From contig JADJRK010000001.1 in assembly GCA_016712285.1 (NCBI GenBank), forward strand, positions 1,798,001-1,862,000: a DNA stretch of 64,000 bases, in the 5' to 3' direction. A program made the translations under genes and the position numbers. Positions within the stretch are counted from its first letter, which is position 1, and each line of letters opens with the position of its first letter. The stretch is from Planctomycetota bacterium. Lineage in GTDB: Bacteria > Planctomycetota > UBA8742 > UBA2392. Positions 27,609 through 36,097 of the stretch are shown here, piece after piece. The notes beneath the pieces were generated by a model. The model did not search any database, was not told where the DNA came from, and was given only the letters and a program-made list of their open reading frames with translations.

Positions 27609-28688
27609 TCAAGCGGTCTGGGCCGAGAGTGCCTTGAGCTTTTCTTCCTTTTCCCACTTGCGGCACGACTCGATCAACGGGTCGATGTCGCCTGCCATGA
27701 TCTTCTGCAACGGGAAACTTTCTTTGCTGCGGTGATCGGTGCAACGGTCCTGCGGAAAGTTGTAGGTACGAATCTTGTCGCCGCGGCCACCACTGCCAAC
27801 CTGCACGCCGCGCTTGGCTGCCTGCTCACGCTCGCGCTTATCCTTTTCCATCTGGTACAGCTTCGACTTCAGGATCCGCAGCGCCTCATCACGATTCTTG
27901 TGAAAGCTGGGCGTCGCCTGGCAGTCCACGAACAGTCCTGAGGGCAAATGCCGCATCTGGCAGCGTGAGCTGGTCTTGTTCACGTTCTGGCCGCCGGGGC
28001 CGCCGCTGCGCGCGGCTGTCACTTCAAGGTCGCTGTCTTTGACCTCGATCTTGACGTCTTCCATCTCGGGCAGCACCGCCACCGTGGCAAGGCTGGTGTG
28101 AATGCGCCCCTGCGTCTCGGTGACCGGCACGCGCTGCACGCGGTGGCCGCCGCCCTCGTACTTGAAGGCTTTCCAGACCTGGTCGCCCTTGATGCGATAG
28201 GTGCCGTTTTTCAAGCCGCCGGCTTCAGACTCGACCTCGTCCAACACCTCGAGCTTGAACCCGCGGTGCGCGCACCAGCGGGCGTAGTTCTCGATCAGTT
28301 CACGCGCGAACAGCGTGGCTTCGTCGCCGCCTTCCGCGCCGCGGATTTCCAGAATCACGTCGCGCGCGTCGTCTTCGTCATCCAGCAGGATCATGTCCTG
28401 GGCTTGCGCGTACAGGCGGTCGTAGCGCTCTTTCAATTCACCCAGTTCAGCTTCTGCCAGCTCTTTCATCTCGCTGTCGGCGGCGGGGTCTTTCATGATC
28501 TCTTCGCTGCCCGCGATCTGCGCCTGCAGGGCGATGATGGCTGCGTAGGCGTCCGCTTGCTCGCGCAGCATGCCGCGTTCGCGCTGGTACTCGGCAAATA
28601 GCTTGTTGTTCCCGTACACGGCGGGGTCTTCGATCTGTTTGCCGAGGTCGTGGTAGCGGTCGGCGCGTTGTTTCAGCACGTCAAGCAT
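27609..28688 (-). CDS. prfA: Peptide chain release factor 1
   Basis: 359 residues, the normal RF1 length. It recognises UAA/UAG and hydrolyses peptidyl-tRNA. The GGQ loop RSGGPGGQNVNKTSS is intact, and the codon-reading tripeptide region reads HRVQRVPVTETQGR (PVT, RF1 type rather than SPF of RF2). IRGAEGGDEATLFARELIENY is also conserved. The ATG at 28688 lies 6 nt after a TAGACT -10-like box, so an extra promoter may serve it; rpmE lies 95 nt upstream in the same direction, a common pairing. Confidence 0.95.
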   Translation of the reverse strand: MLDVLKQRADRYHDLGKQIEDPAVYGNNKLFAEYQRERGMLREQADAYAAIIALQAQIAGSEEIMKDPAADSEMKELAEAELGELKERYDRLYAQAQDMILLDDEDDARDVILEIRGAEGGDEATLFARELIENYARWCAHRGFKLEVLDEVESEAGGLKNGTYRIKGDQVWKAFKYEGGGHRVQRVPVTETQGRIHTSLATVAVLPEMEDVKIEVKDSDLEVTAARSGGPGGQNVNKTSSRCQMRHLPSGLFVDCQATPSFHKNRDEALRILKSKLYQMEKDKREREQAAKRGVQVGSGGRGDKIRTYNFPQDRCTDHRSKESFPLQKIMAGDIDPLIESCRKWEKEEKLKALSAQTA

Positions 28689-28738
28689 GGGTGTAGTCTA
28701 GCAACTCGGTATGCCGCCTGGTCAGTCCGGGAATAACA

Positions 28739-28767
28739 ACCGGCGCGAGGCAGCGCCCCACGCCGGT
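28739..28767 (-). terminator. Hairpin between rpmE and prfA
   Basis: On the minus strand ACCGGCG and CGCCGGT pair over a GC-rich loop, followed by TGTTATTCC. It could reduce read-through from rpmE into prfA. Confidence 0.4.
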
Positions 28768-28783
28768 ATGCGAGATGCCGTCG

Positions 28784-29125
28784 CTATTCGCCCTTGTCGC
28801 CGGGCTGCGGGATAATCTTCTTCTTGCCGAAGACCTTTTTCTTTTCCAGCTCGGTCTTCAGGTCCTTGGTGATCTTGCGGGTGGGCGCCTTGACCGACTT
28901 TTCGGCCTGCTTGGCGGCCTGCGTCTGGTCCCACTGGAAGCGCTTGGTGAACGCATCCACGCGGCCGGCGCTGTCGATGAACTTCTGCGTGCCGGTGTAG
29001 AACGGGTGGCACGAGCTGCAGATGTCCACGCTCAGCTTTTCATGGCGCGTGAGAATCTCGAACTTGTTGCCGCAGGTGCAGCTCACCTGGGTGTACTTGT
29101 GCTTGGGATGGATGCCGTCTTTCAT
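28784..29125 (-). CDS. rpmE: 50S ribosomal protein L31 with Lys-rich C-terminal extension
   Basis: 113 residues from ATG 29125. The first 70 are zinc-type bL31: MKDGIHPKHKYTQVSCTCGN with CxC and VDICSSCHPFYTGTQKFIDS with CxxC, then GRVDAFTKRF. bL31 is normally about 70 residues; here a tail of roughly 45 residues rich in Lys and ending in KKKIIPQPGDKGE is added. A longer frame exists upstream but its sequence is not protein-like. Operon with prfA. Confidence 0.93.
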   Translation of the reverse strand: MKDGIHPKHKYTQVSCTCGNKFEILTRHEKLSVDICSSCHPFYTGTQKFIDSAGRVDAFTKRFQWDQTQAAKQAEKSVKAPTRKITKDLKTELEKKKVFGKKKIIPQPGDKGE

Positions 29126-29282
29126 GTTTCGTCTCGCTTGCTTCCGTGCCGTCGCGGCGGGCCCGTGCCTTGTGCAGGGATACCCGCAGCCGCCAATTGA
29201 GCGGCGAATCATAGCCGTGAGTTTTCCACACGCAAGAGATGGGCATGGCGGGTAGTGTCTCAGTCTGACCCTGAAACTGCTT

Positions 29283-29340
29283 TGCCGCCAAGGCACCAAG
29301 TAACGCCAAGAAATGCAAACACTTGGCTGTCTTGGCGGCA
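29283..29340. repeat. CCAAG-type repeats with inverted ends
   Basis: TGCCGCCAAG (29283-29292) and CTTGGCGGCA (29331-29340) are exact inverse copies around further GCACCAAGT and AACGCCAAG units. The 419-bp gap between rpmE and the next gene otherwise holds only a promoter. Confidence 0.6.
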
Positions 29341-29488
29341 GTTTGCACCAAACCAGGCACGCACGGCTCGGGCTACGGAAGTACAAGCTGAGAGACTCCC
29401 GCATGGTGGCACTGCCTCACCCGTGCCGCACAGACGGCCCCAACTGTGCAAGGCCGCGCGGGCATATTTTTGTTACAGGAAGTGCGCG

Positions 29489-29516
29489 TTGCTGTCCGTT
29501 AATGAGGGGGTACACT
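29489..29516 (+). promoter_or_regulatory. Promoter of the envelope repeat protein gene
   Basis: TTGCTG, 16 bp, TACACT, about 28 nt before the ATG at 29545. Confidence 0.55.
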
Positions 29517-29544
29517 ATTCAGGCTGGCGTTCGGGGGCGGGCGG

Positions 29545-32500
29545 ATGAAGGGCAGTTCCGGCGTATTGGTCACCATTCTTGGCGCCATCGTCCTGATGGC
29601 CATGGTTGGCGGATATCTTCTGCTTCAGGATTCTGGCTCCAGCGCCGGCAAGGCCCGCGGCAGCAAACTTTCTGACGGCGATGCGGACGACGCAGACGCC
29701 AAAGCCCGCAAGGACCGCGACGGCAAAAACGGCGCCTGGCACATCAACCGCCGCGGAAACGGCGCCTTCGACCCCGACGACCCCGAAGGCAAGCGCGCCA
29801 AAGGCGCCGGCACAGGCGCTGAGGGCACAGGCCCCACCAATCCAGACGACCTGCCGGCCACACCCACCGTCAACCCCGACGAAATCAACGAAGTCGTCCC
29901 CGGCCACCTGATTGTGCGCGTGGTCAAGCGCGAAGACGACCGCCCCCTGCCGGGCACCACCGTCTACTTTCCGTTGCGCGGCACGCGCCTTGATACCGAA
30001 GGTGGCGAAGTCAGCATCAGCGACAAGCTTGACGCCATGGTCAAGCGCACGAACCGCCACGGCGTTGCCGTCTGGAGCGAAAAAGAACTCGCCGAACTGA
30101 TTGCCCAGCAGGCCGCCAGCACCGAGAAACAAACCAGCGTGCTTATCACCGCCCTTGGCTACGCCGACGTGTTCGAGCCTATGGCCGTCCCTGACCTGAA
30201 GAAGGGCGCTGAAGCCACGTTCAAGCTCATGCCGGCTGTGCGGATTACCGGCAAGGTGCGCGAAAAGCGCGGCGGCATCGTGAGTTACGCCAAGGTCGAG
30301 ATTCTGCAAACGAACCAGCAGGGCGACACTGCGGCGCCGGTCAACCGCTTCAAGATCAGCGCTGACGGCTTGGGCGAGTTCGCGATCAAGCTGGCGGACA
30401 CCTATCTGTATGTGTTTGAGGTGCAACTGAACGGGTATGCGCCCTACAAGTCGCGGGTGTTCAACTTCCGCGAGGACAAGCGCGAAGTCAGCATCATGCT
30501 GGAATCAGCCAAGGGCATCAGCGGCGTCGTGGCCGACACCGGCAACAAGCCGATCGAGGGCGCCGAAGTCTGGGCAAAAGACGACGGCCTGCGCGTGCTG
30601 ACGGACGCCGACGGCAAGTTCACCATCGACATGGTCACCGACCGCATTTTCCGCAATGACGTGAACCTGCGCTTTTCCGCCAAGGGCTATGCGCCCAAAG
30701 ATGAGAAGGTCCTGGCCAACGACCACAACGTCAAAGTCAACCTCGACCTTGAGGGGACACTGACCGGCGTGGTCGTCAACGACCGCGGCGAAAAGGTCGC
30801 CGGCGCCACCGTGCGCTGCACATACGTTGAGGGGCCCAACCGCTACCCATGGGACGCGGTGCTGAGCAACGAAGCCGGCGAGTTCCGCTTCGGGGGGTTC
30901 AGCAACGGCGACGTGCAAGTCTCTGCCCATTTGGGGGACCTATACAGCGCCAACAGCTCGGTCAAGGTTGCACCGCGCAGCAACGCCGGCCCGGTCAAGC
31001 TGACACTGATCACCGGCGCCAGCATCACCGGCCGCGTGCACGCTGGCGGCGTGGGTATTGCCACCGTCACGCTGGCGCTCGATGGCAAAGCCGCCGGCGC
31101 CACCGACGCCGACGGCGCCTACAACCTTGGCGGCATCGCCGACGGCAAGCACAAGGTGAAGATCGTCAACCAGTTTCCGATTGCCGACGAGATGCTGCGG
31201 CAACTGCCCGTGTTCACGACCGACGGCAAGACCTACTACTACTTGCCGACAGAACGCGAAGTGACCCTGAAGCTCGCCGACAGCGTGGCTGTGGACTTTG
31301 ACGTCAAGCCCTTTGACGCGCGCATCGACCGCAAGATCACGGTCAACATCACCACCAGCCCCAACGAGCCGGCTACCGGCGTGCAGGTCACGATCAAGCC
31401 GGTCTATGGCCAGCCGCCCGAGGGCGTAGAGGCTCCCAAGACCCAGGTGCTGGCGCTGAATCTGCCTGAGGGCAAGGCAAGCATGCCGCTCAGCCTGGTC
31501 AACGGCGTGAGCTACGAGGCCACGTTCGTGCACAACCGGTTCTTTGAAGCCAAGCTGACCAGCGACGCGCTGGCCGGCGTGCAGGATGGCGGAACGATTG
31601 AGCTGGTGCTGGAACGCGCCTTCATCATCAAGGGCACGGTCAAGGACAGCCAGGGCAACGGCCTCGAAAGCGTCGGCTTGAGCAAAGACAAGAACAACCC
31701 CTGGCAGATGACCGCCACAACGGACATTTACGGCTACTTTGAATTCGGCCAGCTCAAAGCCGGCGAGTACACGATTACGGCGTTCAAGAACAGCTATTAT
31801 CAAGAGGCGAAGGTGGTCAACATCGAAAGCGTTGACCCCGCGCCGCTGGACATGACGCTGGTCAGCGCCAACGAGATCCGCATCATCGTCACCAACAACG
31901 GCAACCCGCAGGCGGGCGCCCATGTGCACATCTATCGCAACGACGCCGAAGGCGACGACCCCGACGATTACAAGCGCCACTTCGACATCGGCACGACTGA
32001 CGCCAACGGCGAAAAGTACATCAACTTTCACTGGGTCCGGAATTACCAGATCGTCGCGTACTGGGGCAATGAAGTCGCGTTCACCAACTTCAACAACCTG
32101 AAAGAAGTGCCCGAGCGCGAGTTCAGCATCGAGCTTGAGCCGGCCTACGACCTGACCGGCGTCGTGGTCGATTCCGAGAACAGCCAGCCCCTGGGCGGCA
32201 GCATCGTGCGCGCGCACATCACCACCACCGGCACCGAGGGCCGCGACGGCAACTTCTTCCAGATGCAGGTCAGCGGCGACGGCCGGTTCAACTTCAAAGT
32301 GCCGACCGGCAACTTCTACTTCTATGTGCCCAAGACCAGCACGCACCAGAGCTTCAACACAGAGGGCAGCCCGGTGCCGGCGGGCACGCTCGACACACTC
32401 CTGCCCGTGCCGGTGCGTGAAGACATCGAGGGCAACTATGCGCAGATGGTCAGCATGACCGTGACCGGCAGCATGACCGCCGGCGAGCAATACAGCGTCG

Positions 32501-32796
32501 AAGTCGTGGTCAAGAATCGCGGCAGCACCACATGGACAGCCGCTGGCAACAAGCCCTGGCGCCTGGGCAGCCAGTCGCCGCAGGACAACCAGACCTGGGG
32601 CATGGGGCGGGTAAGTATCGCGGCTGGCGTCGAGGTGCGGCCCGGCGAGACTTACAGCTTCCAGTTCACGGTCACGGCGCCGGCCACGGCTGGCAACTAC
32701 AACATGCAGTGGCGCATGGTGCAGGACGGCAAAGAGTGGTTCGGCCAGTTCACTGAGAAGCGCCAGATCACCGTGACAGCGCCCAGTCCCGAATAA
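29545..32796 (+). CDS. Membrane-anchored protein with carboxypeptidase-regulatory-like repeats and NBR1-type Ig domain
   Basis: 1,083 residues. One N-terminal helix (VLVTILGAIVLMAMVGGYLLL) acts as anchor, then a long charged Asp/Lys/Gly-rich linker (to about residue 118). The body is a series of transthyretin-like/CarboxypepD_reg beta domains, each with the turn DxxGxF or DADGxY: GISGVVADTGNKPIEGAEVW, LTGVVVNDRGEKVAGATVRC, ITGRVHAGGVGIATVTLALD, IKGTVKDSQGNGLESVGLSK, LTGVVVDSENSQPLGGSIVR. The last about 115 residues resemble an NBR1-type Ig domain: VVVKNRGSTTWTAAGNKPWR and GNYNMQWRMVQDGKEWFG. Extracytoplasmic, probably surface or periplasmic adhesion/scaffold; no enzyme part is seen. Confidence 0.75.
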   Translation: MKGSSGVLVTILGAIVLMAMVGGYLLLQDSGSSAGKARGSKLSDGDADDADAKARKDRDGKNGAWHINRRGNGAFDPDDPEGKRAKGAGTGAEGTGPTNPDDLPATPTVNPDEINEVVPGHLIVRVVKREDDRPLPGTTVYFPLRGTRLDTEGGEVSISDKLDAMVKRTNRHGVAVWSEKELAELIAQQAASTEKQTSVLITALGYADVFEPMAVPDLKKGAEATFKLMPAVRITGKVREKRGGIVSYAKVEILQTNQQGDTAAPVNRFKISADGLGEFAIKLADTYLYVFEVQLNGYAPYKSRVFNFREDKREVSIMLESAKGISGVVADTGNKPIEGAEVWAKDDGLRVLTDADGKFTIDMVTDRIFRNDVNLRFSAKGYAPKDEKVLANDHNVKVNLDLEGTLTGVVVNDRGEKVAGATVRCTYVEGPNRYPWDAVLSNEAGEFRFGGFSNGDVQVSAHLGDLYSANSSVKVAPRSNAGPVKLTLITGASITGRVHAGGVGIATVTLALDGKAAGATDADGAYNLGGIADGKHKVKIVNQFPIADEMLRQLPVFTTDGKTYYYLPTEREVTLKLADSVAVDFDVKPFDARIDRKITVNITTSPNEPATGVQVTIKPVYGQPPEGVEAPKTQVLALNLPEGKASMPLSLVNGVSYEATFVHNRFFEAKLTSDALAGVQDGGTIELVLERAFIIKGTVKDSQGNGLESVGLSKDKNNPWQMTATTDIYGYFEFGQLKAGEYTITAFKNSYYQEAKVVNIESVDPAPLDMTLVSANEIRIIVTNNGNPQAGAHVHIYRNDAEGDDPDDYKRHFDIGTTDANGEKYINFHWVRNYQIVAYWGNEVAFTNFNNLKEVPEREFSIELEPAYDLTGVVVDSENSQPLGGSIVRAHITTTGTEGRDGNFFQMQVSGDGRFNFKVPTGNFYFYVPKTSTHQSFNTEGSPVPAGTLDTLLPVPVREDIEGNYAQMVSMTVTGSMTAGEQYSVEVVVKNRGSTTWTAAGNKPWRLGSQSPQDNQTWGMGRVSIAAGVEVRPGETYSFQFTVTAPATAGNYNMQWRMVQDGKEWFGQFTEKRQITVTAPSPE

Positions 32797-32857
32797 GCAG
32801 TGAGTTTGGTAGCCACGCGTCGGGTCTTGGCAGGCGCGGCGCGGCCGGCTCTGCTGC

Positions 32858-32889
32858 TTGCAAAATAGAAATTGATTTCTATTCTGCAA
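32858..32889. promoter_or_regulatory. Palindromic promoter/operator of the AAA_14 gene
   Basis: A 32-bp near-perfect palindrome: arms TTGCAAAATAGAAAT and ATTTCTATTCTGCAA around TG, with one mismatch. The plus strand reads TTGCAA, 16 bp, TATTCT, a promoter ending 6 nt before the ATG at 32892. The minus strand reads TTGCAG, 16 bp, TATTTT, so promoters may face both ways. The AT-rich sequence stands out in its GC-rich surroundings. Confidence 0.7.
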
Positions 32890-32891
32890 AC

Positions 32892-34040
32892 ATGCAGACG
32901 CGCGCCATTTCGCCTCTTCTTCGGCAACGACTCGCCGCATACCCCGCTGTCGCGCTGGTCGGGCCGCGGCAATGCGGCAAGACCACCCTGGCCCGCGCGC
33001 TGGGCGGCGCCTACTTCGACCTGGAGCAACCGGCAGAGCGCCTGCGCCTGGACGTCGAATGGGACCGACTGGCTAAGGCCCGCGAACTGGTCGTACTGGA
33101 CGAGGCCCACGCTTGGCCCGAAGTGTTTCCGCGCCTGCGCGGCGCGATTGACGCCAAACGCAAGCGCAACGGGCGCTACCTGCTGTTGGGGTCCGTCTCG
33201 CCGGCACTCATGATGCAGGTGTCAGAGTCGCTGGCCGGCCGCCTTTCCATCATCGAACTTACGCCATTGCTGCAGGGCGAACTCATCAAGGCCGCGCAAC
33301 GTGACCGGCTGTGGCTGTGCGGCGGATTTCCCGACGGCGGGGTGCTGACGCCAGCGCGCTTTCCGCAGTGGCAGCAGGACTACCTTGCCCTCATGACGCA
33401 GCGCGACCTTCCAGCCTGGGGGCTGCCCGCCAAACCGCAGGTCACCCAGCGCCTGCTGCATATGCTGGCGACGCTCCATGGCCAGCCCTGGAATGCGTCG
33501 CTGGTCGCAAAGGGCCTGGGCCTCACCTATCACACCGTGAACGGCTATCTCGACTTTCTGGAAGGCTCTTATCTGCTGCGCCGGCTACCCCCCTGGACCG
33601 CGAACATCGGCAAGCGCATCACCAAAGCGCCGAAGGTGTACTGGCGCGACAGCGGGCTGTTGCATGCCACGCTCGGCATTGCCACCAGGGAAAACCTGCT
33701 GCGCCACCCGCGGGTTGGCGCGAGCTGGGAGGGATTTGTGATTGAGCAGGTGCTCGGCTGCCTCACAAGCCGCGGCAAGGCCCACCGCGCCTTCAGCTTT
33801 CGAACGAGCGACCAGCACGAACTCGACCTGCTCATCGAGACAGCCGGGGAATTGTGGGCATTCGAGATCAAGTTGACCACGGCGCCCAGCCCCCATGATC
33901 TGGCGTCTTTGAACAAGCTTGCGGACGCCCTGGGCGCCAGACGTCGCGTCCTGGTGACACAGGCGGCGGCCCATGTACAAGGCGGCACGACCCTTTCGTG
34001 CAATCTCGCACACCTGCTACAGGTCATGCCTTCCTGGTGA
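32892..34040 (+). CDS. AAA_14/DUF4143 ATPase
   Basis: 382 residues. The N-terminal P-loop is G24-PRQCGKTT32 in ALVGPRQCGKTTLARALGG, with Walker B as LVVLDEAHAWPEVFPRLRG. The C-terminal part from about residue 190 is DUF4143-like: SLVAKGLGLTYHTVNGYLDF, LLRRLPPWTANIGKRITKAPKVYWRD, and the PD-(D/E)xK-like EFGFRTSDQHELDLLIETAG and WAFEIKL segment. This family is widespread, often horizontally spread, and of unclear function. No neighbour suggests a pathway. Initiation is probably leaderless from the palindromic promoter. Confidence 0.88.
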   Translation: MQTRAISPLLRQRLAAYPAVALVGPRQCGKTTLARALGGAYFDLEQPAERLRLDVEWDRLAKARELVVLDEAHAWPEVFPRLRGAIDAKRKRNGRYLLLGSVSPALMMQVSESLAGRLSIIELTPLLQGELIKAAQRDRLWLCGGFPDGGVLTPARFPQWQQDYLALMTQRDLPAWGLPAKPQVTQRLLHMLATLHGQPWNASLVAKGLGLTYHTVNGYLDFLEGSYLLRRLPPWTANIGKRITKAPKVYWRDSGLLHATLGIATRENLLRHPRVGASWEGFVIEQVLGCLTSRGKAHRAFSFRTSDQHELDLLIETAGELWAFEIKLTTAPSPHDLASLNKLADALGARRRVLVTQAAAHVQGGTTLSCNLAHLLQVMPSW

Positions 34041-34102
34041 TTCGAACACCGTTGCGCGCGCACCCCCTTCAAGGCATGATTCGCGCCCCATAGGGGCTGA
34101 AC

Positions 34103-35659
34103 TTGGTTGGCGACTTCGACATCTTTCTGCCGGTGGTATGGCTGCTCGTCGCGGCGGCCATCGTCATGCTGATCGACCTGTTCGGCGAAGACCCCGAAAA
34201 GACCCGCATGTTCAACTTCTTCACGGCGCTGGGCGGCGTGCTGCTCGCGTTTGTGTCGTTGAACCCGTACTGGGACGCGCCCCCGCAGACCATCATGCGC
34301 GGCGCCATGCTGGTGGACCAGTTCAGCGCTTTCCTGATCATCTGCATCCTGATTGGCACCGCGATCTCGATGTTCGCCAGCCTCAGCTATGTCAAGCGCA
34401 TTGGCGTCAACCTGGCGGACTTCCTGATCACGTTGCTGCTGGCGGCTTCCGGCATGGTGTTGCTGACCGTCAGCAACGATTTGATCATGCTGTTCCTGTC
34501 GATCGAACTGCTCAGCTTCAGCGTCTATGTGCTCACGGGCCTGCACGGCCGCAGCGGCCGGAGCGCCGAAGCCGCCATGAAGTACTTCATCATGGGCGCC
34601 TTTGCCACCGGCATCATGATCCTGGGCATGGCCTGCCTGTATGGCGTGACCGGCGAAGTGCAGCTCAAGCCGATTGGTGAAAAGCTGGCCGTGATTTTCG
34701 CCGAGCGCAAGGGCACCGAGATCATGGCGACATTCGGCATGGGCACGATCCTGATCGCGTTTGCGTTCAAGGTCGGCGCCGTGCCGTTCCATAGCTGGGT
34801 ACCCGACGCCTATGAGGGCGCGCCAACCACCGTAACCGGCTTCATGGCCGTCGCGGTGAAGGCCGCGGCCTTTGGCGCGCTGATCCGGCTTGCGGTTGTC
34901 GCCTTTCCGGCCACGGCGGCGGCAGAAGGTTTCTTTGGTGATCTGGGGTTCGCCGGCTACGCGCTGTGGCTGCTGTCCGCGCTGAGCATGATTCTGGGCA
35001 ACTGGTTCGCGATCAGCCAGCGCAACGTCAAGCGCATGCTGGCCTACAGCAGCATTGCCCACAGCGGCTACCTGCTGATGGGCCTGGCAGCCGCGGGCGG
35101 CAACAGTGAAGTCTACGCGGGCGTGTTGTACTACCTGCTGGCCTACACGCTGATGACCAGCGGCGCGTTTGCGATGCTGGTGTATGCCAGCAGCGGCGGG
35201 CGCGACATCGAAAGCATCGACGACCTGCGCGGCCTGGCCTGGAAGAAGCCGGCGGTCGGCATTGGCATGGCGATCTTCATGTTCTCGCTGGCGGGCATTC
35301 CGCTGACGGCGGGATTCATGGGCAAGTACTTCATCTTTACCCAGACGATTGCAGCGGGCGGGCGCTACCTGACGCTTGCCATCATCGGCATCTGCACCAG
35401 CATCATGGGCGCGTACTACTACCTGCGCGTGATTGCCTACACATACTTCCGCGACCCCGACGACCGGCCAGTTGCGGGCAAAGAAGACTGGGGCCTGAAG
35501 TTTGCGCTGGGTCTCACCGTGCTTGGCACGGTCTTCCTGGGGATTTTCCCGCAGGGCTTCTACGACGCGGCGCAGGACAGCGTGAAAGAGCTTCAGCAAG
35601 ATCACGAGCGCCTGGCTGTGCCGGCACCGGACAAGTCCGGCGCCGTCGCCCAGGACTAA
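34103..35659 (+). CDS. nuoN: NADH-quinone oxidoreductase subunit N
   Basis: 518 residues with about 14 membrane helices, one of the three antiporter-like proton pumps of complex I. Conserved points: the helix-5 glutamate in LFLSIELLSFSVYVL, the helix-7 lysine in AFAFKVGAVPFHSWVPDAYEGAP, and RNVKRMLAYSSIAHSGYLLMG. The start is TTG with AGGGG 7-8 nt upstream. No other nuo gene is in the window: upstream is the AAA_14 gene and downstream a convergent small protein, so the gene is detached from the usual nuo operon or is its last fragment. NuoN identity is more likely than MrpD because of length and the HSWVPDAYEGAP motif. Confidence 0.88.
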   Translation: MVGDFDIFLPVVWLLVAAAIVMLIDLFGEDPEKTRMFNFFTALGGVLLAFVSLNPYWDAPPQTIMRGAMLVDQFSAFLIICILIGTAISMFASLSYVKRIGVNLADFLITLLLAASGMVLLTVSNDLIMLFLSIELLSFSVYVLTGLHGRSGRSAEAAMKYFIMGAFATGIMILGMACLYGVTGEVQLKPIGEKLAVIFAERKGTEIMATFGMGTILIAFAFKVGAVPFHSWVPDAYEGAPTTVTGFMAVAVKAAAFGALIRLAVVAFPATAAAEGFFGDLGFAGYALWLLSALSMILGNWFAISQRNVKRMLAYSSIAHSGYLLMGLAAAGGNSEVYAGVLYYLLAYTLMTSGAFAMLVYASSGGRDIESIDDLRGLAWKKPAVGIGMAIFMFSLAGIPLTAGFMGKYFIFTQTIAAGGRYLTLAIIGICTSIMGAYYYLRVIAYTYFRDPDDRPVAGKEDWGLKFALGLTVLGTVFLGIFPQGFYDAAQDSVKELQQDHERLAVPAPDKSGAVAQD

Positions 35660-35668
35660 GATCCACTG

Positions 35669-36076
35669 CTACCAGCGTTCGGGTGCAGCCGCCGTCAGCG
35701 GCCCGCGTTCAAATTTCACAACCGCATCCGCCGGCACCGAGCGTTCATGCTCGGCGCGGATCGGCATCTCGGCCGGCACGGCATAGCCGTTGTGCCAAGG
35801 GTGCATCGCCGAGAACGCAACCATCACGCCTAGCGCTGCCGCGACCTGGTAGCGCATGCGCGACTCGCGCAGTACCAGCCAGCGCAGCGCGGGGGCCAGC
35901 GCCGTGCCCCACAGCACGGCCCAAACCGCGATTTCGACGCCGTCCACGCTGGCCAGCGGCCGCAGCTGCCAGCCCCAGAAGGCCGCCAGATCGAAGGCCA
36001 GCAGCACCAGTACCGTGATCAGTGCCGCAGCCGGAAGCATGCGCCCGTGGCGCAGGCAGCCCTTGATTGCGTTCAT
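35669..36076 (-). CDS. Small inner-membrane protein (135 aa), ftsK operon
   Basis: Three hydrophobic helices (AAALITVLVLLAFDLAAFWGW, IAVWAVLWGTALAPALRWLV, YQVAAALGVMVAFSAMHPWH) and a polar C terminus. It begins 21 nt after the ftsK stop on the same strand, so it is probably cotranscribed. Not recognised. It converges on nuoN with a gap of only 9 nt. Confidence 0.6.
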   Translation of the reverse strand: MNAIKGCLRHGRMLPAAALITVLVLLAFDLAAFWGWQLRPLASVDGVEIAVWAVLWGTALAPALRWLVLRESRMRYQVAAALGVMVAFSAMHPWHNGYAVPAEMPIRAEHERSVPADAVVKFERGPLTAAAPERW

Positions 36077-36097
36077 GCCATGTCTCCTGCCGCGATC

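Noticed and set aside
32858..34040. Mobile element or toxin-antitoxin unit around the AAA_14 gene
   Set aside because: No second palindrome, target duplication, transposase or partner gene was found downstream.
33569..35605. 678-codon minus frame opposite nuoN
   Set aside because: NuoN motifs on the plus strand and biased composition show it is a shadow frame.
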